Positions 25,101 to 35,794 of a DNA stretch of 60,000 bases are shown here, in pieces. The stretch spans positions 8,034,231-8,094,230 of the forward strand of contig NC_134033.1 of assembly GCF_964204645.1 (NCBI RefSeq). Reading direction: 5' to 3'. Each line of letters opens with the position of its first letter. Position 1 is the first letter of the stretch. Below the pieces are notes generated by a model that worked only from the letters and a program-made list of their open reading frames with translations, did not search any database and was not told the DNA's origin. A program made the translations under genes and the position numbers. The DNA comes from Tubulanus polymorphus (Eukaryota > Nemertea > Palaeonemertea > Tubulaniformes > Tubulanidae).

Positions 25101-28100
25101 GATAAAACCAAAATATTGAATTGTCGGAGGTGATAAAACCAAAATATTGAATTGTCGCGTGGGACAAAACCAAAATATTGAATTGTCGCGGGCGACAAAA
25201 CCAAACTGATGAATTGTCGCGGGCGATAAAACCAAAATAATGAATTGTCGCGGGCGATAAAACCAAAATAATGGATTGTCGCTGGTGATAAAACCAAAAT
25301 ATTGAATTGTCGCAGACGATAAAACCAAAATATTGAAGTGTCGCAGGCGATAAAACCGCGACAAAAAAAAAAATTGTCGCGGGCGATAAAACCAAAATAA
25401 TGAATTGTCGGGTGCGACAACACCAAAATAATGAATTGTCGCGGGCGATAAAACCAAAATAATGAATTGTCGCGGGCGATAAAACCAAAATAATGAATTG
25501 TCGCGGGCGACAAAACCAAAATTATTGTTTTGTCGCGTTATTTTAGTTTTGTCGTTTTGTCATAATGTCGCCCTCATTTGCATATACGTGTTTTTTTTAC
25601 GCATGGCCCTTATCAGCCACCATACTAAAGCCTTAAGGTCGCGTAAAACTCGATAAACACTTCAAGCGACACAGCGAACGATCTCCTTTCCCCAACAGCG
25701 AACGCTTAACCTAGTAGAGGCTACTAGCCTATGTAGGCCTATGTAAATGCGTAGGCCTAACATCCGGACAGATTGGTCGTAGGTAGGCCTATTGAATAAC
25801 AACCCACCTAAATATCGTAAATTTTGTTTTGAAGTTCAATCCAATGAGTCCGTTGATAAACGCAACAATTATACTGTGTTTGTTTGAGACAGTAAAGCTC
25901 AGTACCGGTAGGCCTAAAGCCGCATCAAACTCGATAAACACTTCAATCAAGCGACACAGCGAACGATCCCTTTCCCCCACAGCGAACGCTTACTCCGAAT
26001 GTCAATTGTGAGTCCAGCATACGGAAAGGATTGTGTTATATACTTGTATTTAGTAAATACCTTGTGCATTTGACAATGATCGGTATGTACTGTAGGAAAT
26101 ATAGAGTATTGATGGCATTGATTTAGAGGTTGAAGCCCGCGGCTGAATAAAGTAATATATTCTTTTATTTTGATACCTCGTCGACATAACAGCTTTTCTC
26201 CACTATATCTCTTCGGCGTGTTTCGTTTCATCTTCACCCGTCAAGGGATTCGAACCCACTACGCTAAAGCTGTTCGCCGAACCCCTTGACCTCACGAGTC
26301 GGAGTCGTTGGAGTCGTTACTAGCCGACCAGAATCCGGTCGTACCAATCACAGCGCTTGTAACAAACGACTTTAGGCTTCTATTGGTTTTCCCATTTAAT
26401 GGACCAATCAGCGAATGTTTTACTGAACAAGGAAGTATTTCGCAAATCGATATATGACGTCACGCGCAACAGCACTAGTAATGAAATCACGCTTCGTGAG
26501 GCCTGGGGGCTGGTGGAAGCGAGTTCGGGGGTGTGATACCGGACCCCTGGCAAGCGAGGATGGTTTCGTTTAGGCCTACGACTCCCCGGTACACTTATGA
26601 TTTATCTTAGTAAATACACGGTTAATTTGATAAAGAAAAATAGGTATTGCTAAACTAACTGCATGACGCCCGCAGCCAAATCACTGGTAGTAATAAATTA
26701 ATTTGTATTCGATTTGATTCCCATGATGAGGTGAAACTCGCAGCTGATCCCCGGAACGACGATGTAGTGACACACGTCGATTCGTCGATGTTTACGGCTC
26801 GACAGTGCTTTTAAAATCTAAAGTAGTAAATTTCCTGTATATCGGTAATACGATTTGATGAGGAAAATGGGCTATTGTTAAAATTAGTTTTTAAAAACCG
26901 CGACAGAATGTGCAATCTTTGGGCAATAAATTTGTTAATTTATGCTTGAATTGATAATCGATGTGACAAGAAACGTGTGGTAGATTTCGGAAAGAGGACT
27001 TAGAAAAACATGTCGGCTCTTTGAATGGGACTCAATTTTCGACAGTGCTTTTGTAACGATGATTCTTCGAAATACGCACGGGGTATTTGTAGATCGAAGT
27101 GAGCTGAATGATATCAGACGGATTGTATCGACAACAGCGTCAAGGTAACAAAGCCTTTGTTCTTTTAGTAAAAATAGTGTGGAAGAAAATAATAATAATA
27201 ATAATCACGCGGATATCAATAGGGTTTTCTGTGAAATAACAGAAAACCCTAATAATAGAATTGGTAATACCATGCTATCATATAACTTTAAACTAACATC
27301 AACGTCGAGCGAATATTCGCTAACCTTTTTTAAAACAGAGAACATAGCCCGCTGCGCTTGGTTTGCTAACGCTTTTCGGCACTGAGCAAAAGACCCGGTA
27401 TGGGAGAATAGTATACCCAAATACTTATAGTTATATACTAACTCCAACACTCGACCGTTTATATTAAACTCCGGAGGGTATCAGAGTCTTCGTTTCGAGA
27501 ACATCATTACTTTTGTTTTTTCGCAATTTATTTGTAACTTCCATTCTTTACAATAAACATGCAGGTTGTCAATCAATTTCTGAAGTCCCTGTGGACTCTC
27601 GCTCATAAGTACTGTATCGTCTGCGTACATAAGGATCATCAATTTGACCCATGCATCATTACGCATGCGCAGATTTAGGGAGGGACAATTTTGAGCATCT
27701 AAATAGCCTTCCAGTTCATTTAAATATATTGAAAAGAGCACGGGGGACAAATTTTCTCCCTGTCTGAATTTCATAAAACTTTCAAAGGCATCTGTTTTAC
27801 TATCATTAGAAAATACACATGACTTGATGCCCTGGTACATGCTTTATATTACATTTAGAACTTTGCCCGTAACACCACTATTGATCATCTTATGCCACAA
27901 AGCCTTTCTCCATATGCTATCAAAGGCACGTTTGTAATCTACAAAAATGCGGTAAAGCTTGCGATTACTATTCAAAAACATATCCACAAATGACTTAAGG
28001 GAGTATATATGGTCCAGAATGCCGTGTTCATGTACATGCATCATTTCCCTACAATGCGTCAAGGTAATTACCAGCCAATAAAGTTAGCAATCATAATCAG

Positions 28101-28436
28101 GTCGACTCAAGTACCACAGTTACACCGTACTGTAGGTTAGATGCAATGTAGGCTAGTCCTATGTCCATTATATGCTGCACTTTGGTGATACTATCATGTT
28201 TTCTCAAAAAACAGAAGGTGGGAAACTGTCAGTATTGAGAAGGTTACCCAGACGGTTTCAAGTGAAATGAGGGACTGAGCAGATGTACAAAATATTTTTG
28301 GTTTTTACCTGAATATCTAATGTAACATCTACAGGATTGTGACATCTGTTTATTACGCCCGTTATCTGCACCGGATACTGATTATTAATCTTATAATCGC
28401 AGGAAGAGACATAATTCCTGAAATCACAGTCGCTAT
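19185..28436 (-). CDS. 3' part of a gene for a single-pass membrane protein (four exons)
   Basis: Four minus-strand exons fit together by splice sites and phase: 28436-28309, 22634-22500, 21560-21473 and 19648-19185. Each has an AG acceptor; the first three have GT donors; the final junction splits a serine codon. The first three encode a probable extracellular part, with SDCDF, SSCDYKINNQYPVQ, NRCHNP, WTHTF and CSP, and an N-glycosylation-type site in SNVTIS. The last exon gives a strong membrane segment (TLAVFVVILIALITVVVPLIV), then WWRRRQ and a basic, serine-rich cytoplasmic tail ending in VNALREYEIC. The topology suggests a type I receptor or adhesion protein. I do not recognise the family. 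The 5' exons, including any signal peptide, were not found and should lie beyond 28436. Introns are full of transposon remnants. Confidence 0.7.
19695..19735 (-). repeat. Solo end of the large dispersed repeat
   Basis: GTCCAGGGACACCACGCCCA and AGAAGTGGT match the terminus seen at 9000 (inverted) and 29465. It lies in the last intron of the membrane-protein gene. Confidence 0.6.
20760..20783. repeat. Perfect palindrome
   Basis: GATGTCATATC and GATATGACATC are exact inverse complements separated by CC. No function can be inferred. Confidence 0.6.
20975..21004. repeat. GC-rich hairpin
   Basis: GTGGTCGG plus GTTGC pairs with GCAAC plus CCGACCAC around a TAC loop, with one bulged T. It is an unusually strong stem for this AT-rich intron. 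Confidence 0.55.
21561..22499. other. Intron of the membrane-protein gene
   Basis: No gene seen. Near 22420-22480 is a G-rich strip (GGGGGGTATGGAGGGG and similar) that could form a quadruplex on the plus strand. Confidence 0.4.
22711..22960 (+). pseudogene. LINE reverse transcriptase scrap
   Basis: With stops and shifts, the plus strand reads VDFDEAFDKAQHQPLL and later GVTQGSILSCLLFNVLTND. These match the finger and palm motifs of non-LTR reverse transcriptases (DFSKAFD and GVRQGS...LFN-type). It is only about 250 bases, on the opposite strand to the host gene whose intron it occupies. Confidence 0.7.
22990..23560. repeat. Degenerate TTCGAACGAAAA-type repeat
   Basis: Short phrases such as GTTCGAACGAAAAA, TTCTGTTCGAT and GACAAGAAAATT recur irregularly across about 570 bases. 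This is an old simple tandem array. Open frames here are artefacts. Confidence 0.6.
23767..24412. repeat. Foldback inverted repeat plus a third arm copy
   Basis: The left arm 23767-23912 starts GATGAGGACGCCAGT and ends CTTTATCGCTTCCGTAGA. It is repeated inverted at 24004-24228, where the arm is about 79 bases longer. A third, direct copy lies at 24299-24412. All are rich in TCGACATA and CGATATATCG words. The loop is AT-rich. It resembles a foldback transposon without coding capacity. Confidence 0.75.
24497..25545. repeat. 31-base minisatellite, about 33 copies, with higher-order repeat
   Basis: The unit is of the type GAATTGTCGCGGGCGATAAA + ACCAAAATAAT, 31 bases. Variants (GTCGCAGGCG, GCGACAAAACC) alternate. 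A distinctive variant with GCGAC followed by eleven A occurs at 24950 and again at 25358, so a block of about 408 bases (13 units) was duplicated. Because 31 is not a multiple of three and the unit lacks minus-strand stops, all three minus frames stay open, giving spurious proteins up to 250 residues. Confidence 0.95.
25546..26228. repeat. Intron DNA with a local direct duplication
   Basis: A 63-66 base phrase, AACTCGATAAACACTTCAA through ACAGCGAACGCTTA, occurs at 25647-25709 and again at 25927-25992. Five TAGGCCTA-like words cluster at 25730-25915. No gene. Confidence 0.6.
26229..26491. repeat. Dispersed repeat with tRNA-like B box, copy 1
   Basis: It contains AAGGGATTCGAACCCAC (inverse: GTGGGTTCGAATCCCTT, a B-box), CCAATCACAGCGCTTGTAAC, CCAATCAGCGAA and TGACGTCA. 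The same order recurs at 32713-32922, so this is a mobile SINE or MITE. Confidence 0.7.
26492..27178. other. Intron DNA
   Basis: No gene. The phrase TCGACAGTGCTTTT occurs twice (about 26798 and 27039). The right end borders the tail of a LINE. Confidence 0.4.
27185..28062 (-). pseudogene. Non-LTR retrotransposon (LINE) reverse transcriptase remnant
   Basis: One continuous minus frame from 28062 to 27205 reads through two in-frame stops, near 27844 and 27481. Motifs in order are FVDYKRAFDSIWRKALW, RQGENLSPVLFSIYLNELE, the catalytic MYADDTVLMSES, and a thumb with NYKYLGILFS. The element ends at a short (ATT)n tract at about 27188-27204, as LINE tails often do. It is 5' truncated, without endonuclease. 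It sits inside the membrane-protein gene in the same orientation. Confidence 0.85.
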
Positions 28437-29464
28437 CTGAAAAAAATGTTTACACAATAACTATGATTATGACGAGTTATTTTCAATTATTGTTTATTTT
28501 TTGGGTTCCCGAGGCTTTATATAGGGTTGCTGATGTTTTTGACTTACTTGCGCAACAAACGTCTAATGCCTGGTTTAGCAATAAGAGCATAATTCCTAAA
28601 ACCACATTCTGCAACATCAGCAACATTTTTACTGCTTCCAGTCAATCGATAGATTTTCAAATCCCATTTACGACAACCTTCATAATTCAGAATCAGTTCA
28701 CGAAATGGCATTCAATCAATTAACAAATTCTGCTATCGAAGATTTGAAGCACGATGATTAGTTCTGGAATTCAGCTCAATTGAACCAAATCGGTGCTGAA
28801 TAGTTCTGCCGCGGTGTCTCTGTAACATAAAATCATCCCTGGTATATTACCACATCAGTCTCAAGTGATATTTAAGAGGCGATGTGTATGGTACATCCTA
28901 ACAACAAAATCCCAATTTTTTGCCTTCAGGTAGGCCCTATACCCTTTTCAACTTTTTTCATACCTCTTAAGCAAAAGAATACTAAAGGTGAACCCATTAC
29001 CAAACTCTTTCATATTAATGTTGTTAAAAGCTTTAACCGCTGGAGGCCTATTTGCTGTTTAGCCTAGTCTAATTGCCTATCTGCTTTTGGATTCAACATG
29101 CTAAATAAAAATGGTTGGTGTTTTCCACTGGAACAATGCTAAGTTATTCTGCTACAATCACAGAAACTGTCATGTGCTATGAGTACAGCTACGATCTGTG
29201 CAGAGGTATCACTAGAAATAGACAAATTGTATATGCCTATTGGTAATTCAATATCCAACTACTGGTGGCCAAACAAATAACTGGGTGATCCCAATTCCAT
29301 ATGTACCGTAAGGAGATCTATCCTTTGATAGCACTGAAAATTGTTAAATCTTGGACTATAAGTTTAATGCTGTTGATATTTACCTTAAAAACCATCTCCA
29401 ATCTACGAATGAGGACTGAAGATACTAAGATGGCTGCTGAGCGTGTGACAATTGATTGATAACT
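28437..29464. other. Gene-free DNA upstream of the found exons
   Basis: Probably intron of the membrane-protein gene. Open frames at 28463-28723 and 28882-29067 show no domain. Confidence 0.35.
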
Positions 29465-30510
29465 AGGGGTCCAGGGACACTATGCCAACTTGAGAAGTGG
29501 TTTCAGATGCTCAACAATTTCAATATTCAACGCCCCATCCAATGACCTCGAAAAAATCCAATGACCTTGAAACTCACCACAATTATAGAACATGTCAGCA
29601 ACTACAATTTTGTAATTGATTGTGGTAACAAAATATGCCTAGTTACCAAAATGATATGGAAATACTAAGTTATTCTACTATTCAACGCCCCCTGGTGACC
29701 ATATGCAAAGCCCAATGACCTTGAAACTCACCATAGTCATAGAACATATCATGAGCTACAACTTTGCAATTGATCATGGTGGCAAAATATGCCTAGGTAC
29801 CAATATGATAAGGAAATACAAAGTTATTCTACTTCAACGCCCCCTAGTGACCATAATAGAATAACCAATGACCTTGAAACTCACCACAATCATAGACCAT
29901 GTCATGAGCTCCAACTTTCCAATTGATTGTGGTAACAAAATATGCATAGGTACGAATACAATATAGAAATACTAAGTTAGGCCTATTGTATTGTTCAAGG
30001 CCCCCTGTTGGTCATATACAAAAACCAATGACCTTGAAACTCGCCACGATCATAAACTATGTCAAGAGCTACAACTTTCCAATTGATTAATGTAACAAAA
30101 TATACTTACGCATCAATATAACGTGGAAAAACTTTTTTCCACCTACGAATGAGTACTGATGACACCAAGATGGCCGCCAATTGCGTCATAATTGCCTGAC
30201 CAAGAAATACCTGTCTCGGGTATAAAGATCCCATTCCAAAGAGTACCCATCAGCAATTGCAATGAAAAATGGCAAACCATTAGGAAGCTACAGGACTCAG
30301 AATTCAGGCCAAAATTGACATTTTTGGGCACAAAAAAGATTACAGAACGGCCATCTCGAGTACAATTGACCCAATTTTTCTTAAGCTGATGGGCCCTTGG
30401 GAGATACAAATAGCCTATATACGAAAGATCAAGGTAATTGATAAAAGCGTCTTCAAAATTTCCCTCAATAACTTCAACAAGAGCCCCAAGGGGCACTATG
30501 GCCACCCTGT
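29465..30510 (-). repeat. Large dispersed repeat, inverted copy B
   Basis: It begins TAGGGGTCCAGGGACACTAT, the inverse of the end at about 9000. It has four units of about 155 bases with CAATGACCTTGAAACTCACC and AACGCCCCCTGGTGACCAT, then the flank with CCATTTTTGGGCACAAAAAAG-type sequence. It ends at AAGAGCCCCAAGGGGCAC. Confidence 0.8.
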
Positions 30511-31059
30511 CAGCTTTTCATAAAATGGCAAATGATGCATTCTGTGGTTGAATTTGTCCTAATACACTCCCAGCTCATTAACTTAGTCAATCCCAGGCTA
30601 ATATCGTGTTTTCATAAGTAGCACAGACCATAGAACTCAAATCAATGGAACGCCAACTCACACGAGACTTCAATGTAGTCAATACTGTGAGCATTTTTTT
30701 GATTTGATTTTTTGATCTATGCACAGACATTGACTGGAGTTGGCAGGAACAAATACCTCAGATAAATCTGTTCCCTTGGTCGTATTGAGTTGAATGTGGA
30801 ATAGAATTGAATTTCCTAAAATTTGCTCAATAAAACAAAATTGAATTTGATTTGCTATTTTACCTTGTTCAATAAAGTAAAATTGAATTGGATTTGATAT
30901 TTTTTGCAGAACAAGAGCCCCAAGGGGCACAATGGCCAGCCTGTCAGATTTGCTTTTTATAAATGATGTAATCTGTTGGTTATATTTATCAATATACACT
31001 CCCTGCTCAATATCATTTACATAGTAAAATCGTGTGTTAACACAGACAGCAGGAACGAA
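30478..31059. repeat. Duplicated repeat junction
   Basis: A block beginning AAGAGCCCCAAGGGGCAC and continuing into TACACTCCC, CTCA and TCGTGT phrases occurs at 30478-30615 and again at 30903-31050. The spacer between is low complexity, with AAAATTGAATT repeats. Confidence 0.65.
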
Positions 31060-31880
31060 TGTAATATAGAAATACGAAGTTATTGTATTGTTCAACGCCC
31101 CCTGGTGGCCATATACAAAAACCAATGAGCTTGAAACTCACCAAGATCATAGACCATGTCATGAGCTACAACTTTCCAATTGATTGTGGTAGCAAAATAT
31201 GCATAGGTACGAATGTAATATAGAAATACTAAGTTATTGTATTGTTCAACGCCCCCTGGTGGCCATAAACAAAAAACCAATGAGCTTGAAACTCACCTCG
31301 ATCATAGAACGTCATGAGCTACAACTTTCCAATTGATTATAGTAGCAAAATATGCTTAAGTATCAATTATGATGTGGAAAAACTTTTTTCCACCTACGAA
31401 TGAGTACTGATGACTCCAAGATGGCCGCCAAGTGCGTCGTAATTGCCTGGTCAAAAATACCCTCTCGGATATAAAAGATCCCTTTCCAAAGAATACCCAT
31501 TACAAATTGCAATGAAACATGGCACACCATTAGAAAGCTACAGTACTCAGAATTCAGGCCAAAATTGACATTTTTGGGAACAAAAAAGGTCACAGTACAG
31601 CCATCTTGAGTCCGATCGACCCAATTTTTCTCATGCCGATGGGCCCACGGGGGAAACAAATATATAGGAATTATCAAGGTTATTGATAAAAGTGTCTTCA
31701 AAATTTCCCTCGAAAACTTCAAAAATGTGTAAAAAGTGCTGATTTTGGCGAACAACAATGGCTGCCAGTCGGCCATCTTGAATCTGACAGGGCCAGTTTT
31801 TGGCCTGAAGATGTGTCTAGGGTAGATACACGTATAAACCAAATATCAAGACATTACCTTGAAGCCTCTTCAAAACTTTG
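31060..31880 (-). repeat. Large dispersed repeat, inverted copy C
   Basis: About two tandem units (31060-31375) with CGCCCCCTGGTGGCCATA, then the non-tandem flank with AAGATGGCCGCCAAG, GCCGATGGGCCCACGGG and GGCCAGTTTTTGGCC. It ends at ATCAAGACATTACCTTGAAG, which matches the start of copy A. Confidence 0.8.
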
Positions 31881-31975
31881 GAACTCTCACGAACTATCTA
31901 GATGGTTATCTCTCGACCTCAATAGCTTCAAGACCCATCTCAAAACAACTTTGTTCCATGCAGCATACCATTAAC
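31880..31975 (+). pseudogene. C-terminal tail of a CR1/jockey-like LINE
   Basis: The frame LNSFKTHLKTTLFHAAYH followed by TAA resembles the extreme C-terminus of many LINE ORF2 proteins. Only about 90 bases remain. Confidence 0.45.
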
Positions 31976-32012
31976 TCTCGGAAAGCGAATTGTATTTAAC
32001 ATTTTTTTGGCA

Positions 32013-33776
32013 GAATAAAATTTGATTGAATTTGCAATATGGGCACATGGCTAATTAGCATATCAAGGTCATACACCCGATTTGGTAAAACCATTTTTTT
32101 CGCGAACCTTGCGCAATTGTCAAGGATGAATTTTCTGTAAAGCAAATAAAAATTCCTCCCAAACACCAAATCAACTAAAGATTTCATAGAAATCGATCTT
32201 GAAATACAATTTTAAATCTTAAAATAAAACCCGGAAGTAAAACAGTAGACGATACCGCGGGTTCACGTGAACACCTGATTTCTGTAAACGAAATGTTGGT
32301 TGTGACAAAATTGTTCAGACGGTTTTAGGTGGTAATAAGTACGGAAACGTAACGACCATGGTCGACTTATTCGATGAAATCAGGCCTATGTGATATCCAA
32401 ATTTTGACTTTTTTATTCTCCAGACCTCCCTGATATAGAAATAAAAAATTTTGGTGGTATGAAAGTTCAATCACAGCGCCGACGGGGACAGAGCCGTGTC
32501 AGAGATCGGCGGAATGAAAATTGAGGTGGACGAACACGAAGAAGTAATCATGCAATGGGTTTTCACAATCTACCGCTGGTATTTACCGGATTTCAATATC
32601 ACTCCAAAATTCAAAGAAACCTCGAAATATCGAACCGGAACACTTCCGGTAGATATCCGCGGCTGCCCAACCGGGAAACTTATTTGTTTCAATAGATATT
32701 GATAGGATCCATCATCTTCACGCGTCAAGGGATTCGAACCCACTAAGCTAAAGCCATGCCAGAATCGGGTCGGGCCAATCACAGCGCTTGTAACAAACCA
32801 CATTAGGCTTCTGTGGAATTTCCCAGTAAATGGGCCAATCAGCGAACACGTAGCGAACGCGGAAGTATTGTCGCGTGTTGATACATGACGTCATGCGCAA
32901 AAGCGCCAGTAATGAAATCGCGATAATTCACGTGAACAGCTGCTGATATTTTCAGATAAACCAATCACAGGGAAGACACAACTTCCTGATTGGCTGATAA
33001 AAATTGAAATTTTCCCGATTTAACTTTCGTGAAAAATGCAGAAAACATTTTTATGAGACCCTATTCCAAAATTCTGCTCGCTACGATTCCGAGAATGGAT
33101 TACGCTTAAATACGTGATTTGTTCGAATATGCCCTCACTTGGCAAGCAAAAGAGCCTTTTGTGTGGAAACCATGTCATTTAAATTCGCTCCATTTGTATA
33201 GTAATAGGCTCAGCCTACGGCTGGCCTAATAAAACTTGATTGAATTTGCAATTTGAGCACATGGCTAATTAGCATATCAAGGCCATCCATCGATTTGAGA
33301 AAAAGCTATTTTTCCCGGACTTTGCACATTTGTCATTGATATTTTCCATAGTGCAAATAAAAATATTCCTCCCAAAAACCAAATCAACTGAAGATTTCAC
33401 AGAAATCGATATTGAAATACAGTTTTAGATCTTAAAATAAAACCCAGAAGTAAAACAGTAGACGATACCGCGGGTTCACGTGAACACCTGCTGATCTCTG
33501 CTGCTTAGCCAATCATAGAGGAGTCTTTGCTTTCCGATTGGCTTTTTAATACAGATACTTTTGCGATAAGATATTCGCGAAAAACCTCATATATATTTTA
33601 AGGAGACCCTCTTTCAAAATTCAGCTTCATAGGGGATGGAGAATGGATAATGCTCTTATGAATGATTTGTATGAATTTATGCTCAGTTGCACAGTAAAAT
33701 AGCCTTTACTCTGGAAACCATGTCATTTAAATTCGCTCTATTTGTATAGTAATAGGCTCAGCCTACGGCTGGCCTA
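32013..33776. repeat. Tandemly duplicated 550-base unit, one copy split by an insertion
   Basis: Unit A is 32013-33228 and unit B is 33228-33776. They share TTGATTGAATTTGCAAT, CACATGGCTAATTAGCATAT, CCGCGGGTTCACGTGAACAC and the end GGCTCAGCCTACGGCTGGCC. Without the insertion at 32278-32942, unit A is 551 bases against 549 for unit B. Confidence 0.85.
32278..32942. mobile_element. 665-base insertion inside repeat unit A
   Basis: The insertion is bounded by TTCACGTGAACACCTG (32262-32277) and TTCACGTGAACAGCTG (32927-32942). Unit B has this 16-mer once. The right part (32713-32922) is copy 2 of the B-box repeat seen at 26229. The left part holds a 68-codon frame (32496-32702) with no recognised domain. 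Confidence 0.75.
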
Positions 33777-34210
33777 AAAATGTGTAAAAAGTGCTGATTT
33801 TGGCGAACAACGATGGCTGCCAGTCGGCCATCTTGAATCTTACAGGGCCAGTTTTTGGGCTGAAGATGTGTCTACTGTCTAATAGCCTATTCAAAGTCCC
33901 TTCCAAAATACCAATCACAAATTTCAATGAAAAAATTACAAACCATTAGGAAGTGACAGGTCTTGGAATTCAGGTCGAAAATTACCTTGTTGGACACAAA
34001 AAGGGTCAAAGGTCAGGACAGCCATCTTGAGTCCAATTCTATTTGGGCTGATGGCCTCTGGGGGCAACATATATAAATGATTATCGACTAAGACGTTTTC
34101 TTGAACACTTCAAAATGTGATGATTTAGGCAAATGACAATGGCCGTCAGCCGGACATGGATTCTGTCTGACAGACAGATGAACGACAGACAGATGAGCGA
34201 CAGACGAAAA
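33776..34210 (-). repeat. Large dispersed repeat, partial copy D
   Basis: It shares GCTGATTTTGGCGAACAAC, GATGGCTGCCAGTCGGCCAT and GGGCCAGTTTTTGGGCTGAA with copies A and C, then diverges. It ends in a GACAGACAGATGA microsatellite-like stretch. Confidence 0.65.
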
Positions 34211-34816
34211 GTGAATGCAATTAGCCCGCTTGGACTGTGTCCCAAGTGCACTCAAAATCAGACGAATATCTCATAAGACAACAATTGGTAAATTACCCAC
34301 AATTCAAAATTACTCTCGAAAATTTCACTGGAAAATTACTTTCATATTCCCGACTGATTTGTGAAATAGGCCTATCTGGTAGGCCTAGTGCACTAAACCA
34401 TATAGGGTAACTCACTGTAATTTTATAAATGGCTTCTGTACTTACATGGAGTTACCCTTAGACTAGACTGATAACTGACAAAAAAAGTCTTACCCAAGCT
34501 AGCGTTGGCAAATACTACTGGCTCTGGTCTGCTGCCTAGAGACTAGGGCCTATTAAGCCTACTATATTCTAGGCTAGATGAGTTAAGTAATTCTCTCTTG
34601 TTTTGATGAAGACTCGTCGCTGTCATTGATTGTGAATGAAATTCAACCATCATTCCTGGTCTACACGGTCCTTACTTCAGACCAGTCTGATTACATGATT
34701 GTCGACCTAGAAATAGTCAATACGATATCATATCAAATCTAGCTAGGCCTATTCAGTATTCTGCTGCTATTTAAATTTGACTTGTATGTTCATGAATGAT
34801 TGATGACAGATTCATC
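34211..34816. other. Gene-free spacer
   Basis: No gene. Several AGGCCTA words (34370-34750). Confidence 0.4.
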
Positions 34817-35794
34817 ACAAAAAAAGGATTTTGACCCCAGTATCCAAGGTACTATAAAAAGACAAGGGAGCCAACTCTCCGTCAGATCGGTCGATAGGTA
34901 TGTCACTTCAACAGTTTGTAACTTCGTTATTAATAATCCAATCCGATTCAAGTAAGAATATTCTTAAAGATAATGAATTTCTGCGTTAGACTGGGTGGTT
35001 TGAGATAGATTTGAGTGCCTTTTTGAAAACAAACGGTGCTTTCGACCAGTAATTCTGAACCGACGAGGCTTTGAGCGTCTATTTCACCCCTTAAAACACC
35101 ATCAACTTACCTCAAACTGACTGTTCTGTAATCAGATGGAAGTTAACTATTGTTTGTGCATAAATTTGTAATCCTGAGTAGCTTTTGACGATTGTAGTAG
35201 CTCAAAACTTTTGAATAGTCGCCTCAAAAAACAGTTGAAGTGAAGCAACATAACAAATATGGCGGCTTTTCGTGGTGCATGATGGGAGTGTAAATTACGG
35301 ATTCGAACTTAAACTTGGTGCCAATGCAGATATTATTCTTGTTTCAAATTATTAAGGTTAAAATTGACCAAAATTTATGCGTTTTATCAAAAATAACATT
35401 TAGAGTAATTTTAGAGAGACATATTGAATTTTCACATTTTATTAATTTAGTCCGTATTGGAAATCCCGATAGTGGCAATCAATTCAATTCAAATCAAATA
35501 AATAAATTCATCGGTTCGCGATTTAAATCATCAAAAAATATATTATAAAACACGTTTTCAAAGTCAACAAGGTAACTAATTTATTTATTTTAGTACAAAG
35601 GTTTGATTTGACACTAAAATCAGTTGATGCATTGCAATTAACAGAAGTTAACCTCTATATGATAGTTTAGCGTCAGACGTTGTACGGAACCGTCGTAGTA
35701 ACAACGACTGGTATTCAGACTAACCTATCGACTGTTGGCTCCCTTGTGTTTGTATATATAGTACCTCGGATACTGGGTCAAAATCCTTTTTTGT
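34817..35794. mobile_element. Non-autonomous DNA transposon with 75-base inverted ends
   Basis: The left end ACAAAAAAAGGATTTTGACC continues with CAGTATCC, AGGTACTATA and CAAGGGAGCCAAC. The same series is found inverted at the right end (35720-35794). Near 34890 and 35725 both arms also contain TCGATAGGT. The interior (about 800 bases) has only short open frames. No clear target duplication. Confidence 0.75.

Noticed and set aside
24523-25519. Overlapping minus-strand open frames up to 250 residues (VLSPATIHYFGF repeats)
   Set aside because: They arise because a 31-base minisatellite unit lacks stops in all three frames; there is no independent coding evidence.
24497-25545. CRISPR-like array
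   Set aside because: Units are contiguous 31-base tandem copies without unique spacers, in animal DNA.
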